This document shows, piece by piece, positions 17,349 through 26,654 of a DNA stretch of 64,000 nt. The DNA comes from Parvimonas parva. Its GTDB lineage: Bacteria; Bacillota; Clostridia; Tissierellales; Peptoniphilaceae. The notes below the pieces were generated by a model. It was not told where the DNA came from, made no database searches, and saw only the letters and a list, made by a program, of their open reading frames with translations. Position numbers and translations under genes: made by a program. The stretch lies in assembly GCF_016552165.1 (NCBI RefSeq), contig NZ_JACVDA010000002.1, positions 1 to 64,000 on the forward strand, written 5' to 3'. Each line of letters opens with the position of its first letter. Positions within the stretch are counted from its first letter, which is position 1.

Positions 17349-17849
17349 ATGGTATTAGAAAATTTATATTTAATAGTTGCAATAACTGAAAAGAGTAACG
17401 CAATAGGGAAAGATAATAATTTATTATACTTCTTAAAGGAAGATATGAATTTCTTTAAGGAAAAAACTTGTGGAAATTCAATAATTTGTGGAAGAAAAAC
17501 TTTTGAAGGCTTTAAAATAAAGCCTCTTCCAAAAAGAAAAAATATTGTGTTGACAAAGAGTGATTTTTCTTTTGATGGGGTATCAGTATTTAAAAGTATA
17601 GAAATTTTAATTGATTTTGTTAAAAACAATCCGAATGAAAAGTTTTTTGTTTGTGGAGGAATGAGTATTTATAAGCAATTAATTGATTTTTGTTCGAAGA
17701 TGTATATTACAAAATATGAAGAAAAAGAAATAGTAGATGCAGACAGTCATTTTCCTAAAATTGATGAAGAGATTTGGAAAGTTACTGAAAAAATTAATGG
17801 GGAAAGTGAAAATCCAAAATTAGCTTTCTATACTTATGAAAGGATATAA
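17349..17849 (+). CDS. folA: Dihydrofolate reductase
   Basis: 166-residue enzyme that reduces dihydrofolate to tetrahydrofolate with NADPH. Family blocks visible: VAITEKSNAIGKDNNLLYFLKEDMNFFKEKT at the N terminus (abbreviated active-site loop AIGKDNNL), the cofactor-binding CGRKTFEG, and FVCGGMSIYKQ. The start is ATG 17349 with AAAGGAAG upstream; an in-frame upstream extension overlaps the promoter. It overlaps or abuts the sortase gene, an unusual pairing that implies cotranscription. Confidence 0.93.
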   Translation: MVLENLYLIVAITEKSNAIGKDNNLLYFLKEDMNFFKEKTCGNSIICGRKTFEGFKIKPLPKRKNIVLTKSDFSFDGVSVFKSIEILIDFVKNNPNEKFFVCGGMSIYKQLIDFCSKMYITKYEEKEIVDADSHFPKIDEEIWKVTEKINGESENPKLAFYTYERI

Positions 17850-17853
17850 GATT

Positions 17854-18648
17854 ATGAAAGATAAAGGTGTAATTGTAAAGAAAAAGAAAAAACAAAGTAA
17901 GGGGCAAAAATGGTTTTGGAACATATTATTTGTAATATGTTTGGGACTTTTTATTTATTCAGCAGGAAATGTAATTAAAGACTATTATGGATCATATAAA
18001 GCAGGACAAAACTTATCCAGTTTAAAAAAATCTGTTTTTAAAGAAGATTTAGCTAATGCTAATGAAAAAAATACAACTGTTAAAAAAGTTGTAAATTTAG
18101 AAGAACTTAAAAAGTTAAACTCCGATTCAATCGGTTGGTTGGAAGTTCCAGATACTAATATTGATGAGCCTTTGGTTCAAGGTAAGGACAATGATTACTA
18201 TCTTTGGAGAGATTTTGATAAAAAAACTTATCCTGTAACAGGTACTTTGTTCTTGGATATGTATAATAAACCTGATTTTTCAGATAGAATTAGTTATATT
18301 TTTGGACATAATGTTTGGGATAAAACTAAATTTTATGCATTGCAAAAATTTGAAGACAAATCATTTTTAGAAAGTCATAAAACATTTTATCTTTATACGG
18401 AAAAAGGAAAAATGGAATATGAAGTCTTAGGAGTTGATTTAGTCGATCCAAATACGCCTTTGTATGAGCTAACATCAAAGAGAAATGAAGATGTAAATGC
18501 AATGAAAAAAGAATTAACTAAACATATTCCAAAAGAAGAAGTTGATAAAATTGATGAAAATACAAAACTTTTAATGCTTGTAACTTGTAAGACACCAAAT
18601 GATAATTCAGCAAGAAGAATTTTATTTGCAAAGTTAAAAGAGAAGTAA
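17854..18648 (+). CDS. srtB: Class B sortase
   Basis: About 264 residues with a lysine-rich N terminus and one membrane anchor (roughly residues 22-42), so the catalytic domain is extracellular. Catalytic residues are visible: His in IFGHNVWD, Cys in LVTCKTP and Arg in SARRILFAKL. Sortase B enzymes attach proteins to peptidoglycan or build pili. No LPxTG/NPQTN substrate gene is beside it, so it may be a housekeeping-style solitary enzyme. An alternative ATG at 17836 overlaps folA. I prefer 17854 for its AAAGG at a usable distance, but the choice is uncertain. Confidence 0.9.
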   Translation: MKDKGVIVKKKKKQSKGQKWFWNILFVICLGLFIYSAGNVIKDYYGSYKAGQNLSSLKKSVFKEDLANANEKNTTVKKVVNLEELKKLNSDSIGWLEVPDTNIDEPLVQGKDNDYYLWRDFDKKTYPVTGTLFLDMYNKPDFSDRISYIFGHNVWDKTKFYALQKFEDKSFLESHKTFYLYTEKGKMEYEVLGVDLVDPNTPLYELTSKRNEDVNAMKKELTKHIPKEEVDKIDENTKLLMLVTCKTPNDNSARRILFAKLKEK

Positions 18649-18654
18649 ATTTTT

Positions 18655-18685
18655 AAGGAGATTTTACATCTCCTTTATTTTTTTT
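18655..18685 (+). terminator. Terminator after sortase gene
   Basis: AAGGAGAT (18655-18662) pairs with ATCTCCTT (18668-18675) over a 5-base loop, then TATTTTTTTT. Confidence 0.85.
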
Positions 18686-18693
18686 GTGAAAAA

Positions 18694-18722
18694 TTGTAAA
18701 TTTTAAGGATTTATAGTATAAT
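18694..18722 (+). promoter_or_regulatory. Promoter of the LicD/flippase locus
   Basis: TTGTAA (18694-18699), 17-base spacer, TATAAT (18717-18722), 45 bases before the glycosyltransferase start. Confidence 0.7.
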
Positions 18723-18766
18723 TTGTATTGACATTATAATTTTTGGTTTTAATATAGAGGAGAATT

Positions 18767-19744
18767 ATGGACAAGATAAGTGTTATTGTACCTGTATATA
18801 ATGTAGAAAAATATGTGAAAAAATGTTTGGAGTCAATTTCGAATCAAACATATAAAAATATAGAGATTATTATAGTTAATGATGGAGCTACAGATAATAG
18901 CGAAAATATTTGTAAAGAATTTGTAGAAAAAGAAAATAGAGCAAAACTTTACACTAAAGAAAATGGCGGATTATCCAGTGCAAGAAATCATGGAATGCAA
19001 TTTGCTACAGGAAAATATGTATTATTTATAGATTCCGACGATTATATTGCAGAGGGAATGGTTGAAGAACTTTATAAAAATATAAAAGCTGAAGATGCTG
19101 ATGTATCCGTTTGTGGGGTTTATAATGTTTATTCCGACAATCAATCTCCACAGTGTAAGGAAGAAATCTATTTTTGTTGTGAAAAGGACAGATTCTTAAA
19201 GGAATATTTTATCGGAGAAAAAATTCCCGGCACCATTTGTAATAAACTTATCACTTATGAAATTGCAAGTAAGATTTCATTTCCTGTAGGTAAGATATAT
19301 GAAGATGCTTTTTATCAATTTGAGCTTGTAAAATATGCTAAGAAATATGTTATAACTACAAAGCCTTATTATTATTATTTTCACAGAGAAAATAGTATTA
19401 CAACAAAGCCGTATACTATAAAAAATATGAATTGCATAGAAATTTATTCTAATTTTTATGACTATATAAATAAAGAAGTTCCTTCTCTTTTGGAATATGC
19501 TTTCTTTAGACTTTCCTATGCCCATTTTATGGTTTTTGATAAAATGTTAATGAGTAAGGATTATAAAGAAATTAAAGAATATAGAGAAGTTTTAGGATTT
19601 TTCAAGAAAAACTTTTGGAGAATTTTTAAAAATAAAAATTTCAGAAAAGGTAGAAGAATAGCTGTATTAATGTTAAAATTAAATGTTAAATTATACAGAT
19701 TTTTACTTTTAAAAGACTTGAAGAAAAAAGGAGTAAATGCTTAA
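18767..19744 (+). CDS. Family 2 glycosyltransferase
   Basis: 325 residues, GT-A fold. Begins ISVIVPVYNVEKYVKKCLESI, shortened here to its hallmark VIVPVYNVEKY, then IIVNDGATDNS and the metal-binding FIDSDDYI (DxD-like). It transfers a sugar from a nucleotide donor, probably onto a lipid-linked repeat unit. It opens a locus with two LicD proteins and a flippase and overlaps the next gene by one base, so it likely builds the glycan that receives phosphocholine. Confidence 0.9.
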   Translation: MDKISVIVPVYNVEKYVKKCLESISNQTYKNIEIIIVNDGATDNSENICKEFVEKENRAKLYTKENGGLSSARNHGMQFATGKYVLFIDSDDYIAEGMVEELYKNIKAEDADVSVCGVYNVYSDNQSPQCKEEIYFCCEKDRFLKEYFIGEKIPGTICNKLITYEIASKISFPVGKIYEDAFYQFELVKYAKKYVITTKPYYYYFHRENSITTKPYTIKNMNCIEIYSNFYDYINKEVPSLLEYAFFRLSYAHFMVFDKMLMSKDYKEIKEYREVLGFFKKNFWRIFKNKNFRKGRRIAVLMLKLNVKLYRFLLLKDLKKKGVNA

Positions 19745-20553
19745 TGGAAACAAAATATCTTTCTATGGATGAAATAAAATCCATAGAGCTTGAAATTTTG
19801 AAATATGTTCATGATTTTTGTGTTAAAAATGATATAAAATATTTTATAAATTACGGAACGTTGATTGGAGCAGTAAGACATAAAGGATTTATTCCTTGGG
19901 ATGACGATATAGATATTTGTATGTTTAGAAAAGACTATGAAAAGTTTATAGATTTATTTTCAAAAGATGATGGAATTTATAAAATTTTATCTTTGGAACT
20001 AAATGACAAATATTATAATAACTTTATTAAAGTTGTAAATTCAAAGACTAGAATTGAAGATGGAAGAAATTATAAGACTTATGATTCAGGAATTTTTATT
20101 GATATTTTTCCTATGGATTTCTTCGATGATTTAAGTATAATTGAAAAGATATATAAGTTAGAAAGTTTTAAACTTCTATCTTTTTCGAAAAAAGAAAATA
20201 TTCAATATGGTGATAGTAAATTAAAGGATTTTATTAGGAGATTTTTCTGGACAGTTTTAAAACCAGTTTCACCTAGATATTTTGCTAAGAAAATCAAGAA
20301 AATTGTTGAAGCAAATGCTAAAGATAGAGGGAAATATTTAGGGCTTATAGGTTGCTCAAAGTGGAAATATGTTGATATGTTTGACTATAATCCTTTTGAA
20401 GAATTAATAGAGCTTGATTTTGAAGATTGTCATTTTTTTGCACCGAAGAAATATGATGAAATTTTGAGAAAATATTATGGAGATTATATGGAATTTCCAC
20501 CTGTTGAAAAGAGAGTATATCCTCATGAAATTAAAGCTTATTATATAGATTAG
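19744..20553 (+). CDS. licD: LicD family phosphotransferase (first copy)
   Basis: 269 residues. The nucleotidyltransferase-like core shows YGTLIGAVRHKGFIPWDDDI: the LicD signature with the DDD metal-binding cluster, near residues 38-60. LicD enzymes move phosphocholine from CDP-choline onto sugars of teichoic acid or capsule in pneumococcus and Haemophilus. It overlaps the glycosyltransferase by one base and is followed by a paralogue 9 bases later. Two LicD copies suggest two acceptor positions, as for pneumococcal LicD1 and LicD2. Confidence 0.88.
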   Translation: METKYLSMDEIKSIELEILKYVHDFCVKNDIKYFINYGTLIGAVRHKGFIPWDDDIDICMFRKDYEKFIDLFSKDDGIYKILSLELNDKYYNNFIKVVNSKTRIEDGRNYKTYDSGIFIDIFPMDFFDDLSIIEKIYKLESFKLLSFSKKENIQYGDSKLKDFIRRFFWTVLKPVSPRYFAKKIKKIVEANAKDRGKYLGLIGCSKWKYVDMFDYNPFEELIELDFEDCHFFAPKKYDEILRKYYGDYMEFPPVEKRVYPHEIKAYYID

Positions 20554-20562
20554 GAGATTAAG

Positions 20563-21375
20563 ATGAAAGAGAGACTTACAGTTGATGAGCTAAAAAATTA
20601 TGAATTAAATATTTTAAAGTTCATCGACTATGTTTGTAAAAAGTATAATATAAAATATTTTGTAAGTTATGGAACATTACTTGGAGCGGTAAGACATAAG
20701 GGCTTTATTCCTTGGGATGATGACATAGATGTTGCAATGTATAGAGAAGATTATGAAAAATTTCAAAGAGCTGTAATTGAAGAAAATAATGAAAGATATA
20801 CAATTTTATCCAAGGACAACAGTGATTGGTATTTTCAAAACTTTTTTGTGGTTATAGATAAGCACACTCTGTTGGAAGATAGTGTAAAGAGAAATAGAAA
20901 AGACAGCAATGTTTTTGTTGATGTATTTCCGATTGATAAATTTAATGACTTAAATTTTGTTAAAAAAGCACATTTGATGGTAACTTTGAAACATATTTGC
21001 TTCATAAAGAAAAAATATATAATTCATAAAGATAGCAGAATAAAAGATTTTTGTAGAGTTGTCTTCTGGTATTTGTTGGCATTTGTAAATCCGAGATATT
21101 TTACAAAGAAAATTGAAAAATTAGTTGAAAAATATGTTGATAAAAATGGAATTTATGAGGGTGCTATTGGGCTTGATAAAACCGGAATGAAGGAGGTTTT
21201 TGAAACAGGAACTTATGAAGAATTAATAGAATTGCCTTTTGAAGATATGATGGTACCTGCTCCTAAAAATTATGATAAGATTTTAACTCAATTTTATGGA
21301 GATTATATGCAAAAACCTTCAGATGCGGAAATTGAATATAAATCACATCTATTAGATGCTTTTAGAATAAAATAA
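20563..21375 (+). CDS. licD: LicD family phosphotransferase (second copy)
   Basis: 270 residues, clearly paralogous to the preceding gene across its whole length: SYGTLLGAVRHKGFIPWDDD, then YREDYEKF, KPSDAEIEY at the end. The DDD cluster is intact. Likely a tandem duplication that diverged, giving a second phosphocholine acceptor specificity. GGAG lies before the ATG. Confidence 0.88.
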   Translation: MKERLTVDELKNYELNILKFIDYVCKKYNIKYFVSYGTLLGAVRHKGFIPWDDDIDVAMYREDYEKFQRAVIEENNERYTILSKDNSDWYFQNFFVVIDKHTLLEDSVKRNRKDSNVFVDVFPIDKFNDLNFVKKAHLMVTLKHICFIKKKYIIHKDSRIKDFCRVVFWYLLAFVNPRYFTKKIEKLVEKYVDKNGIYEGAIGLDKTGMKEVFETGTYEELIELPFEDMMVPAPKNYDKILTQFYGDYMQKPSDAEIEYKSHLLDAFRIK

Positions 21376-21394
21376 GGGAGAAATAATTTTAGAT

Positions 21395-22903
21395 ATGGCA
21401 AAAAATATAAAAGTTAATGCTTTAGCTAGTATTTTGGTTAGAGTTTTTAATATTCTGTTTCCTCTGATTACGGGGCCATACCTTGCCAGAATTTTGAGTA
21501 AGGAAGCCTATGGGGAATTTAATGTTGCGAATTCTATATTGAATTTGTTTATTCCATTTGCTGCATTTGGAATATACAGTTATGGAATACGTTCAATAAG
21601 CAGGGTTAAAAATAATATTAAAGAAATAAGCAAGAATTTTACTGTTCTTTTTTCTATAAATGTAATAAGTTCTTTAAGTATTGGAATTTTGTATATTGGA
21701 TATATGTTTTTAAATGTAGATTCCAATATGTACATGTTGTATATTGCACTTAGTATTCAAATTTTTACTCAATTTGTATCGATAGAGTGGATGAATGAGG
21801 CATTTGAAAACTATGGATTTATTCTCTTTAAGACATTATTTATCCGTGTGCTTATGCTTGTTTCGATTTTTGCATTTGTAAAAAAAGCAGATGATATAGT
21901 AAACTATGCTTTCATTTTATCAATTACAAATCTTATAAACTATTTAATTAGTTTTTATTATATAAAAAGAAAAGTAAAATTTGTAAAAATTGAATTAAAA
22001 GATATTCTTATCCATATAAAGCCTTTAATCGGAATGTTACTTTTAGCCAACTCATATATGTTATATACTGCGTTGGATAGAGCTGTGCTTTCATTATTGG
22101 ATGCAAAGATTTCAGTTTCCTACTATACCTTTGCATTATCGATAGCTCAACTAATAACGAGTGTAGTTTATTCTATAATAGTGGTAAGTATTCCAAGACT
22201 TTCATACTATTATGGGAATGGCGACGAAAAAAATTATACGGAATTGTTAAATCAAGTTGCCAAGACATTTTTATTCTTGGTAATTCCTATGGGGATAGGA
22301 TTAAGTTGCGTTTCTGACGAAGTAATGCTGATATATGCAGGAGAAAAATATTTGGAAGCAGGTTTTATTTTAAAACTGTTTTCACTCAGAATTGTTATGT
22401 GGGCATTGGATCAACTTCTTGCAAATCAAGTTTTATTTGTAAGAGGATATGAAAAAAACATAACGGCATTTTACTTTATAGGGGGATTTCTAAACTTAAT
22501 TTTAAATATAGTTTTATTGAAATTAAAAGTTGTCCAAGCTGAATATTTTGTTTATACAACTTTATTTTCAGAAATTGTAGTATTGATTATTCAAGTTTAC
22601 TTTATAACTAAGAGAAATATTATTTCTATAAACGGGATATTAAAATCTTATGTGAAATATGTACTGTGTTCCATTCCTTTTTTTGCAATAACTTATGGAA
22701 TAAATCATACTCTAAAATATTCATTGGCATTGAATTTACAATTATTTACCAGATTACTTGCAATAATTGTATCTTGTGTACTATATTATTTCATAATTAT
22801 GTTAATTACAAAGGACAAAATTTTATTTGTTACAATTGATGGAATAAAAAGTAAGTTTAGAGTTATAAAATATAAATTAAAAGCAAAAAAATATAAAGGA
22901 TAA
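21395..22903 (+). CDS. Polysaccharide/teichoic acid flippase (Wzx/TacF-like)
   Basis: 502 residues with about 14 membrane segments, MOP superfamily. The N terminus LVRVFNILFPLITGPYLARI is typical of Wzx-type flippases. It should turn the undecaprenyl-linked glycan over the membrane. In pneumococcus the flippase TacF sits with licD1 and licD2 and is selective for choline-bearing teichoic acid. The same gene company here makes an equivalent role plausible, by inference. Confidence 0.88.
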   Translation: MAKNIKVNALASILVRVFNILFPLITGPYLARILSKEAYGEFNVANSILNLFIPFAAFGIYSYGIRSISRVKNNIKEISKNFTVLFSINVISSLSIGILYIGYMFLNVDSNMYMLYIALSIQIFTQFVSIEWMNEAFENYGFILFKTLFIRVLMLVSIFAFVKKADDIVNYAFILSITNLINYLISFYYIKRKVKFVKIELKDILIHIKPLIGMLLLANSYMLYTALDRAVLSLLDAKISVSYYTFALSIAQLITSVVYSIIVVSIPRLSYYYGNGDEKNYTELLNQVAKTFLFLVIPMGIGLSCVSDEVMLIYAGEKYLEAGFILKLFSLRIVMWALDQLLANQVLFVRGYEKNITAFYFIGGFLNLILNIVLLKLKVVQAEYFVYTTLFSEIVVLIIQVYFITKRNIISINGILKSYVKYVLCSIPFFAITYGINHTLKYSLALNLQLFTRLLAIIVSCVLYYFIIMLITKDKILFVTIDGIKSKFRVIKYKLKAKKYKG

Positions 22904-22935
22904 TAAATTAAAAAATAATATTATTTTATAATAAG

Positions 22936-22972
22936 AAAGTTCTAAAATTTTTAAATCTTTAGGACTTTTTTA
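22936..22972 (+). terminator. Terminator after flippase gene
   Basis: AAAGTTCTAAA (22936-22946) pairs with TTTAGGACTTT (22958-22968), one G-U, then TTTTA. Confidence 0.8.
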
Positions 22973-23001
22973 TTGTTCATTTATTTATAATATGGTATAA
23001 T
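22973..23001 (+). promoter_or_regulatory. Promoter of licC-licA fusion
   Basis: TTGTTC (22973-22978), 17 bases, TATAAT (22996-23001), immediately after the preceding terminator. The fusion gene therefore has its own promoter. Confidence 0.7.
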
Positions 23002-23028
23002 TTATGAACAAACTGTTAGGAGGTATTT

Positions 23029-24807
23029 ATGTTAACATTACAACAATTTGATATTTTAAATTTATTTTTTAAAAATCAAGATAAAAAATATACTCAAAGA
23101 GAAATTTCAGATATTACAGAAATTTCTTTAGGAAAAGTTAACGAAACTTTAAAAGAATTAAAAGATAATAAATTTTTAGATGAAGATTTAAAAATAACAG
23201 ATGCAGGATTTGAGGCATTAGAGCCATATAAGGTTGATAATGCAATTATTATGGCTGCCGGAATGAGTTCAAGATTTGCACCTCTTTGCTATGAGAGTCC
23301 AAAGGGTCTTTTGAATGTAAAGGGAGAAAAATTAATTGAAAGAGAAATTTTACAGTTAAGGGAAGCCGAAATTGAAGATATTACTTTAGTTGTAGGATAT
23401 ATGAAAGAAAAGATGTTTTATTTGGCGGAAAAATTTGGTATAGATATTGTTGTAAATGCAGATTATTACAGATTTAATAATACTTCATCATTAATTTTAG
23501 TTACTGAAAAGTTAAAAAATACTTATATTTGTTCTTCAGATAATTATTTTCCAAAAAATCCTTTTGAAAAATATGTTTATAGGGCGTATTATTCTGCAGT
23601 TTATCAAGAAGGAGAAAGCGACGAATACTTTGCAGAATGTGATAAAAAAGGGAGAATTACTGGAATAACAATTGGTGGAAAAGATGATTGGATAATGTTG
23701 GGTCATGTATTTTTTGATAGAGAATTTAGCGATAGATTTGTAAAACTTTTAAAAGCAGAATATCATGAACAGACAGTTAGAGAAAATTTGTGGGAAACTT
23801 TTTATATGCGTCATTTAAAAGAATTGGATAATATGTATATTAAAAAATATGATGCAGAGGATATAAAAGAGTTTGATTCATTAGAAGAATTAAGAATTTT
23901 TGATGAAAAATATGTAACTAATTCCGACTCTAAAATTTTCCAAAATATTTGTGGAGTTTTAAAATGTAATGAAGAAGAAATAAAGGATATTAAACCTATT
24001 AAAACGGGAATGACAAAAACTTCTTTTAAATTTAGTCAAAATGGTAAGTCTTATGTATATAGACATCGCAGTCCTGAAACTGAGCTTATTATAAATAGAA
24101 AAAGTGAATTTGATTCAATGAAAATTGCTAAAGAACTTGGATTAGACGATACTTATATTTATATGGATAGTGAAAAAGGCTGGAAAATTTCAAATTATAT
24201 TGAAGATGTAAGAAGCCTTGACTATGAAGATAAAGAAAATGTAAGAAGAGCAATTTCAATGTTAAAAAAATTACACACAAGTGGGCGTAAAACAGATTTT
24301 GAATTCAATATTTTTGATGAAATCGAAAACTTTAAGTTAAAAATAAAAAATTCACATCGTGATGATTTTGAAGATATGAATTTAATGAATGATAAAATTT
24401 ATAAGTTGAAAGAATTTTTGGATAAAGATAATGTTAAGAATTGTCTTTGCCATTGCAATAGTTATAACTTGAATTTTTTAATGGATAAAAATGATGGAAT
24501 GTATTTAATTGACTGGGAATATTCTGCAATGTCTGACCCTGCCGGAGATATTGGTTGTTTCATAACTTGTTCAAAATATTCTTTTGACGAATCAATAGAG
24601 ATAATAAAGGAATATTTTGACGGAAATCCTACTGATGAAGAGTTAAGACATTATGTTGCTTATGTTGCAGTTAGTTCGTTCTATTGGTTCTTATGGGCAA
24701 TTAATCAGGAAATTCAAGGAAAGAGTATTGGGGAATATTTGTATATTTGGTATAACCATACAAAAGAATATGCAGATTATGCCTTTAAATTATATGAACA
24801 AAGATAG
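23029..24807 (+). CDS. Fusion protein: winged helix, LicC cytidylyltransferase, LicA choline kinase
   Basis: 592 residues in three parts. Residues 1-70 form a MarR-like winged helix (QREISDITEISLGKVNETL). Residues 75-300 are a nucleotidyltransferase (IIMAAGMSSRFAP, with the lysine of ESPKGLL) expected to make CDP-choline. Residues 305-592 are a choline/ethanolamine kinase-like domain. In the kinase, the metal motif LIDWEYSAMSDP (about 493-504) is intact, but the catalytic loop reads HCNSYNLN (H475, N477) where HxD is expected. The protein should activate choline for the LicD enzymes upstream. No LicB choline transporter gene is nearby. Confidence 0.88.
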   Translation: MLTLQQFDILNLFFKNQDKKYTQREISDITEISLGKVNETLKELKDNKFLDEDLKITDAGFEALEPYKVDNAIIMAAGMSSRFAPLCYESPKGLLNVKGEKLIEREILQLREAEIEDITLVVGYMKEKMFYLAEKFGIDIVVNADYYRFNNTSSLILVTEKLKNTYICSSDNYFPKNPFEKYVYRAYYSAVYQEGESDEYFAECDKKGRITGITIGGKDDWIMLGHVFFDREFSDRFVKLLKAEYHEQTVRENLWETFYMRHLKELDNMYIKKYDAEDIKEFDSLEELRIFDEKYVTNSDSKIFQNICGVLKCNEEEIKDIKPIKTGMTKTSFKFSQNGKSYVYRHRSPETELIINRKSEFDSMKIAKELGLDDTYIYMDSEKGWKISNYIEDVRSLDYEDKENVRRAISMLKKLHTSGRKTDFEFNIFDEIENFKLKIKNSHRDDFEDMNLMNDKIYKLKEFLDKDNVKNCLCHCNSYNLNFLMDKNDGMYLIDWEYSAMSDPAGDIGCFITCSKYSFDESIEIIKEYFDGNPTDEELRHYVAYVAVSSFYWFLWAINQEIQGKSIGEYLYIWYNHTKEYADYAFKLYEQR

Positions 24808-24836
24808 AAATGATTTAGAAATAATTTAAAAATATT

Positions 24837-24870
24837 AAAGGCAATCTTTTTAAAAGGTTGTCTTTTTTGT
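24837..24870 (+). terminator. Terminator after licC-licA
   Basis: AAAGGCAATCTTTT pairs with AAAAGGTTGTCTTT (some G-U pairs), then TTTTGT. Confidence 0.75.
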
Positions 24871-24902
24871 TGGTATTTTTTGGTATTGATTATGTATTGT
24901 TG

Positions 24903-24931
24903 TTGAAAAAAAGTATTGTTTATGGTATCAT
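24903..24931 (+). promoter_or_regulatory. Promoter of ECF operon
   Basis: TTGAAA (24903-24908), 17 bases, TATCAT (24926-24931), shortly before ecfA1. Confidence 0.55.
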
Positions 24932-24954
24932 AAGTTGTTAGTGGGTGATAAATT

Positions 24955-25800
24955 TTGAATGAAAAAATAATTGATATAAAAAATTTAAGATATGAATATT
25001 TAAGTGATGATAATAAAAAAAGTATTGGTTTGGACGGAATTAGTTTTTCTGTAAACAAAGGGGAATTAATTTCTATTTTAGGTCATAACGGAAGTGGCAA
25101 GTCAACTTTGGCAAAACTTTTGAATGCACAATTTGTTCCGACAGATGGAGAGATTGAAATTTTTGGAATTAATACTAAAGATGAAGAAAAAATTTGGGAT
25201 ATTAGACAAAAATGTGCTATGGTTTTTCAAAATCCTGATAATCAGCTCGTAGCAACCGTTGTTGAAGAAGATGTTGCTTTCGGCCCCGAGAACTTGGGTA
25301 TTGACCCTGTTGAAATAAGACAGAGGGTTGATGAGGCTTTAAAAATTGTTGAGATGGGGGATTATAAAAAACACTCACCACATATGCTTTCAGGGGGACA
25401 AAAGCAAAGGATAGCGATAGCAGGAGTTCTTTCTATGAAACCTGAAGTTATAATTTTTGACGAATCAACGGCGATGCTTGACCCAATTGGAAGAAAAGAT
25501 ATTATAGATACTATTTTGAAATTGAATAAGGAAGAAAATAAAACTATTTTATATATAACTCATTATATGGAGGAGGCTGTTTTGGCTGATAGAGTTATTG
25601 TACTTAACGAGGGAAAGATTGAATTTGATGATAGTCCTAAAAAAGTTTTTTCAAATGTTGAGCGTTTAAGAGAGCTTGGACTTTCCGTTCCACAAGTTAC
25701 AGAACTTTCTTATCTTTTGAAAAATGAAGGAATAGAAATTCCAACCGATATTTTGACTAATGATGAAATGATAGAATTTTTGGAGAAAAAATTAAAATAA
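24955..25800 (+). CDS. ecfA1: ECF transporter ATPase EcfA1
   Basis: 281-residue ATPase of the energy-coupling factor module that powers vitamin and metal S-components. Walker A is [10 protein letters not shown], the Q-loop is [10 protein letters not shown], the signature is [13 protein letters not shown] and Walker B is [11 protein letters not shown] (Ser replaces the usual Pro, as is common in this subfamily). The start is TTG at 24955; the ATG nearby is out of frame. It overlaps ecfA2 (TAATG). Confidence 0.95.
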   Translation: MNEKIIDIKNLRYEYLSDDNKKSIGLDGISFSVNKGELISILGHNGSGKSTLAKLLNAQFVPTDGEIEIFGINTKDEEKIWDIRQKCAMVFQNPDNQLVATVVEEDVAFGPENLGIDPVEIRQRVDEALKIVEMGDYKKHSPHMLSGGQKQRIAIAGVLSMKPEVIIFDESTAMLDPIGRKDIIDTILKLNKEENKTILYITHYMEEAVLADRVIVLNEGKIEFDDSPKKVFSNVERLRELGLSVPQVTELSYLLKNEGIEIPTDILTNDEMIEFLEKKLK

Positions 25801-26654
25801 TGGATATAAATTTTAAAAATGTAAGTTTTATCTATGGAGAAAAAACTCCTTTTGAAAAACTTGCTTTAGATAATATAGATTTGACAATAAAATCAGGAGA
25901 ATTTGTTGGAATTATAGGACATACAGGAAGTGGTAAGTCAACTTTGATTCAACATTTTAATGGAATATTAAAGCCGACAACCGGAGATGTTTTTATTGGC
26001 GATATGAATACGAAAGATAAAGAACTTGCAAAGAGTGGTTTGAGATATAAGATAGGGCTTGTTTTTCAATATCCTGAATATCAACTTTTTGAAGAAACTA
26101 TAGAAAAAGATATTGCTTTTGGCCCCAAAAATATGGGACTTAGTGAAGAAGAGGTTACAGCAAGAGTTAAAGAGGCAATGGAGATTGTTGGACTCGACTA
26201 TGAAACTAAAAAGGATAAATCTCCTTTTGAAATTTCTGGAGGACAAAAGAGAAGAGTTGCAATAGCAGGAATATTGGCGATGAAACCGGATATTTTAATT
26301 TTAGATGAACCGACTGCTGGTCTTGATCCAAAAGGTCGTGATGAGTTATTTTCTCAAATTAAAAACCTTTATGAAAAAAATAATATTACGATAGTTTTGA
26401 TTTCTCATAGTATGGAAGATGTTGCAAAACTTGTAAATAGAATAATCATAATGAAAAATGGAAAAATTCATTTAGATAAGAATACAAAAGAGGCTTTTAG
26501 TGATGTTGATGATTTAAAAGAAGTAGGACTTAATGTTCCACAGATTACAGAACTTATGGATACTTTAAGAAAAAAAGGTCATCATTTTAGCAAAAATATT
26601 TTGACGGTCGATGAGGCTTTTGAAGAAATAAAAAGAGAATTGAGGAAAAATTAA
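25800..26654 (+). CDS. ecfA2: ECF transporter ATPase EcfA2
   Basis: 284 residues, the second ATPase of the pair. Walker A is IGHTGSGKST, followed by VFQYPEYQLFEETI, signature ISGGQKRRVAIAG and Walker B ILILDEPTAGLDP. It pairs with EcfA1 as a heterodimer on EcfT. It starts within the stop of ecfA1 and ends one base into ecfT. Confidence 0.95.
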   Translation: MDINFKNVSFIYGEKTPFEKLALDNIDLTIKSGEFVGIIGHTGSGKSTLIQHFNGILKPTTGDVFIGDMNTKDKELAKSGLRYKIGLVFQYPEYQLFEETIEKDIAFGPKNMGLSEEEVTARVKEAMEIVGLDYETKKDKSPFEISGGQKRRVAIAGILAMKPDILILDEPTAGLDPKGRDELFSQIKNLYEKNNITIVLISHSMEDVAKLVNRIIIMKNGKIHLDKNTKEAFSDVDDLKEVGLNVPQITELMDTLRKKGHHFSKNILTVDEAFEEIKRELRKN

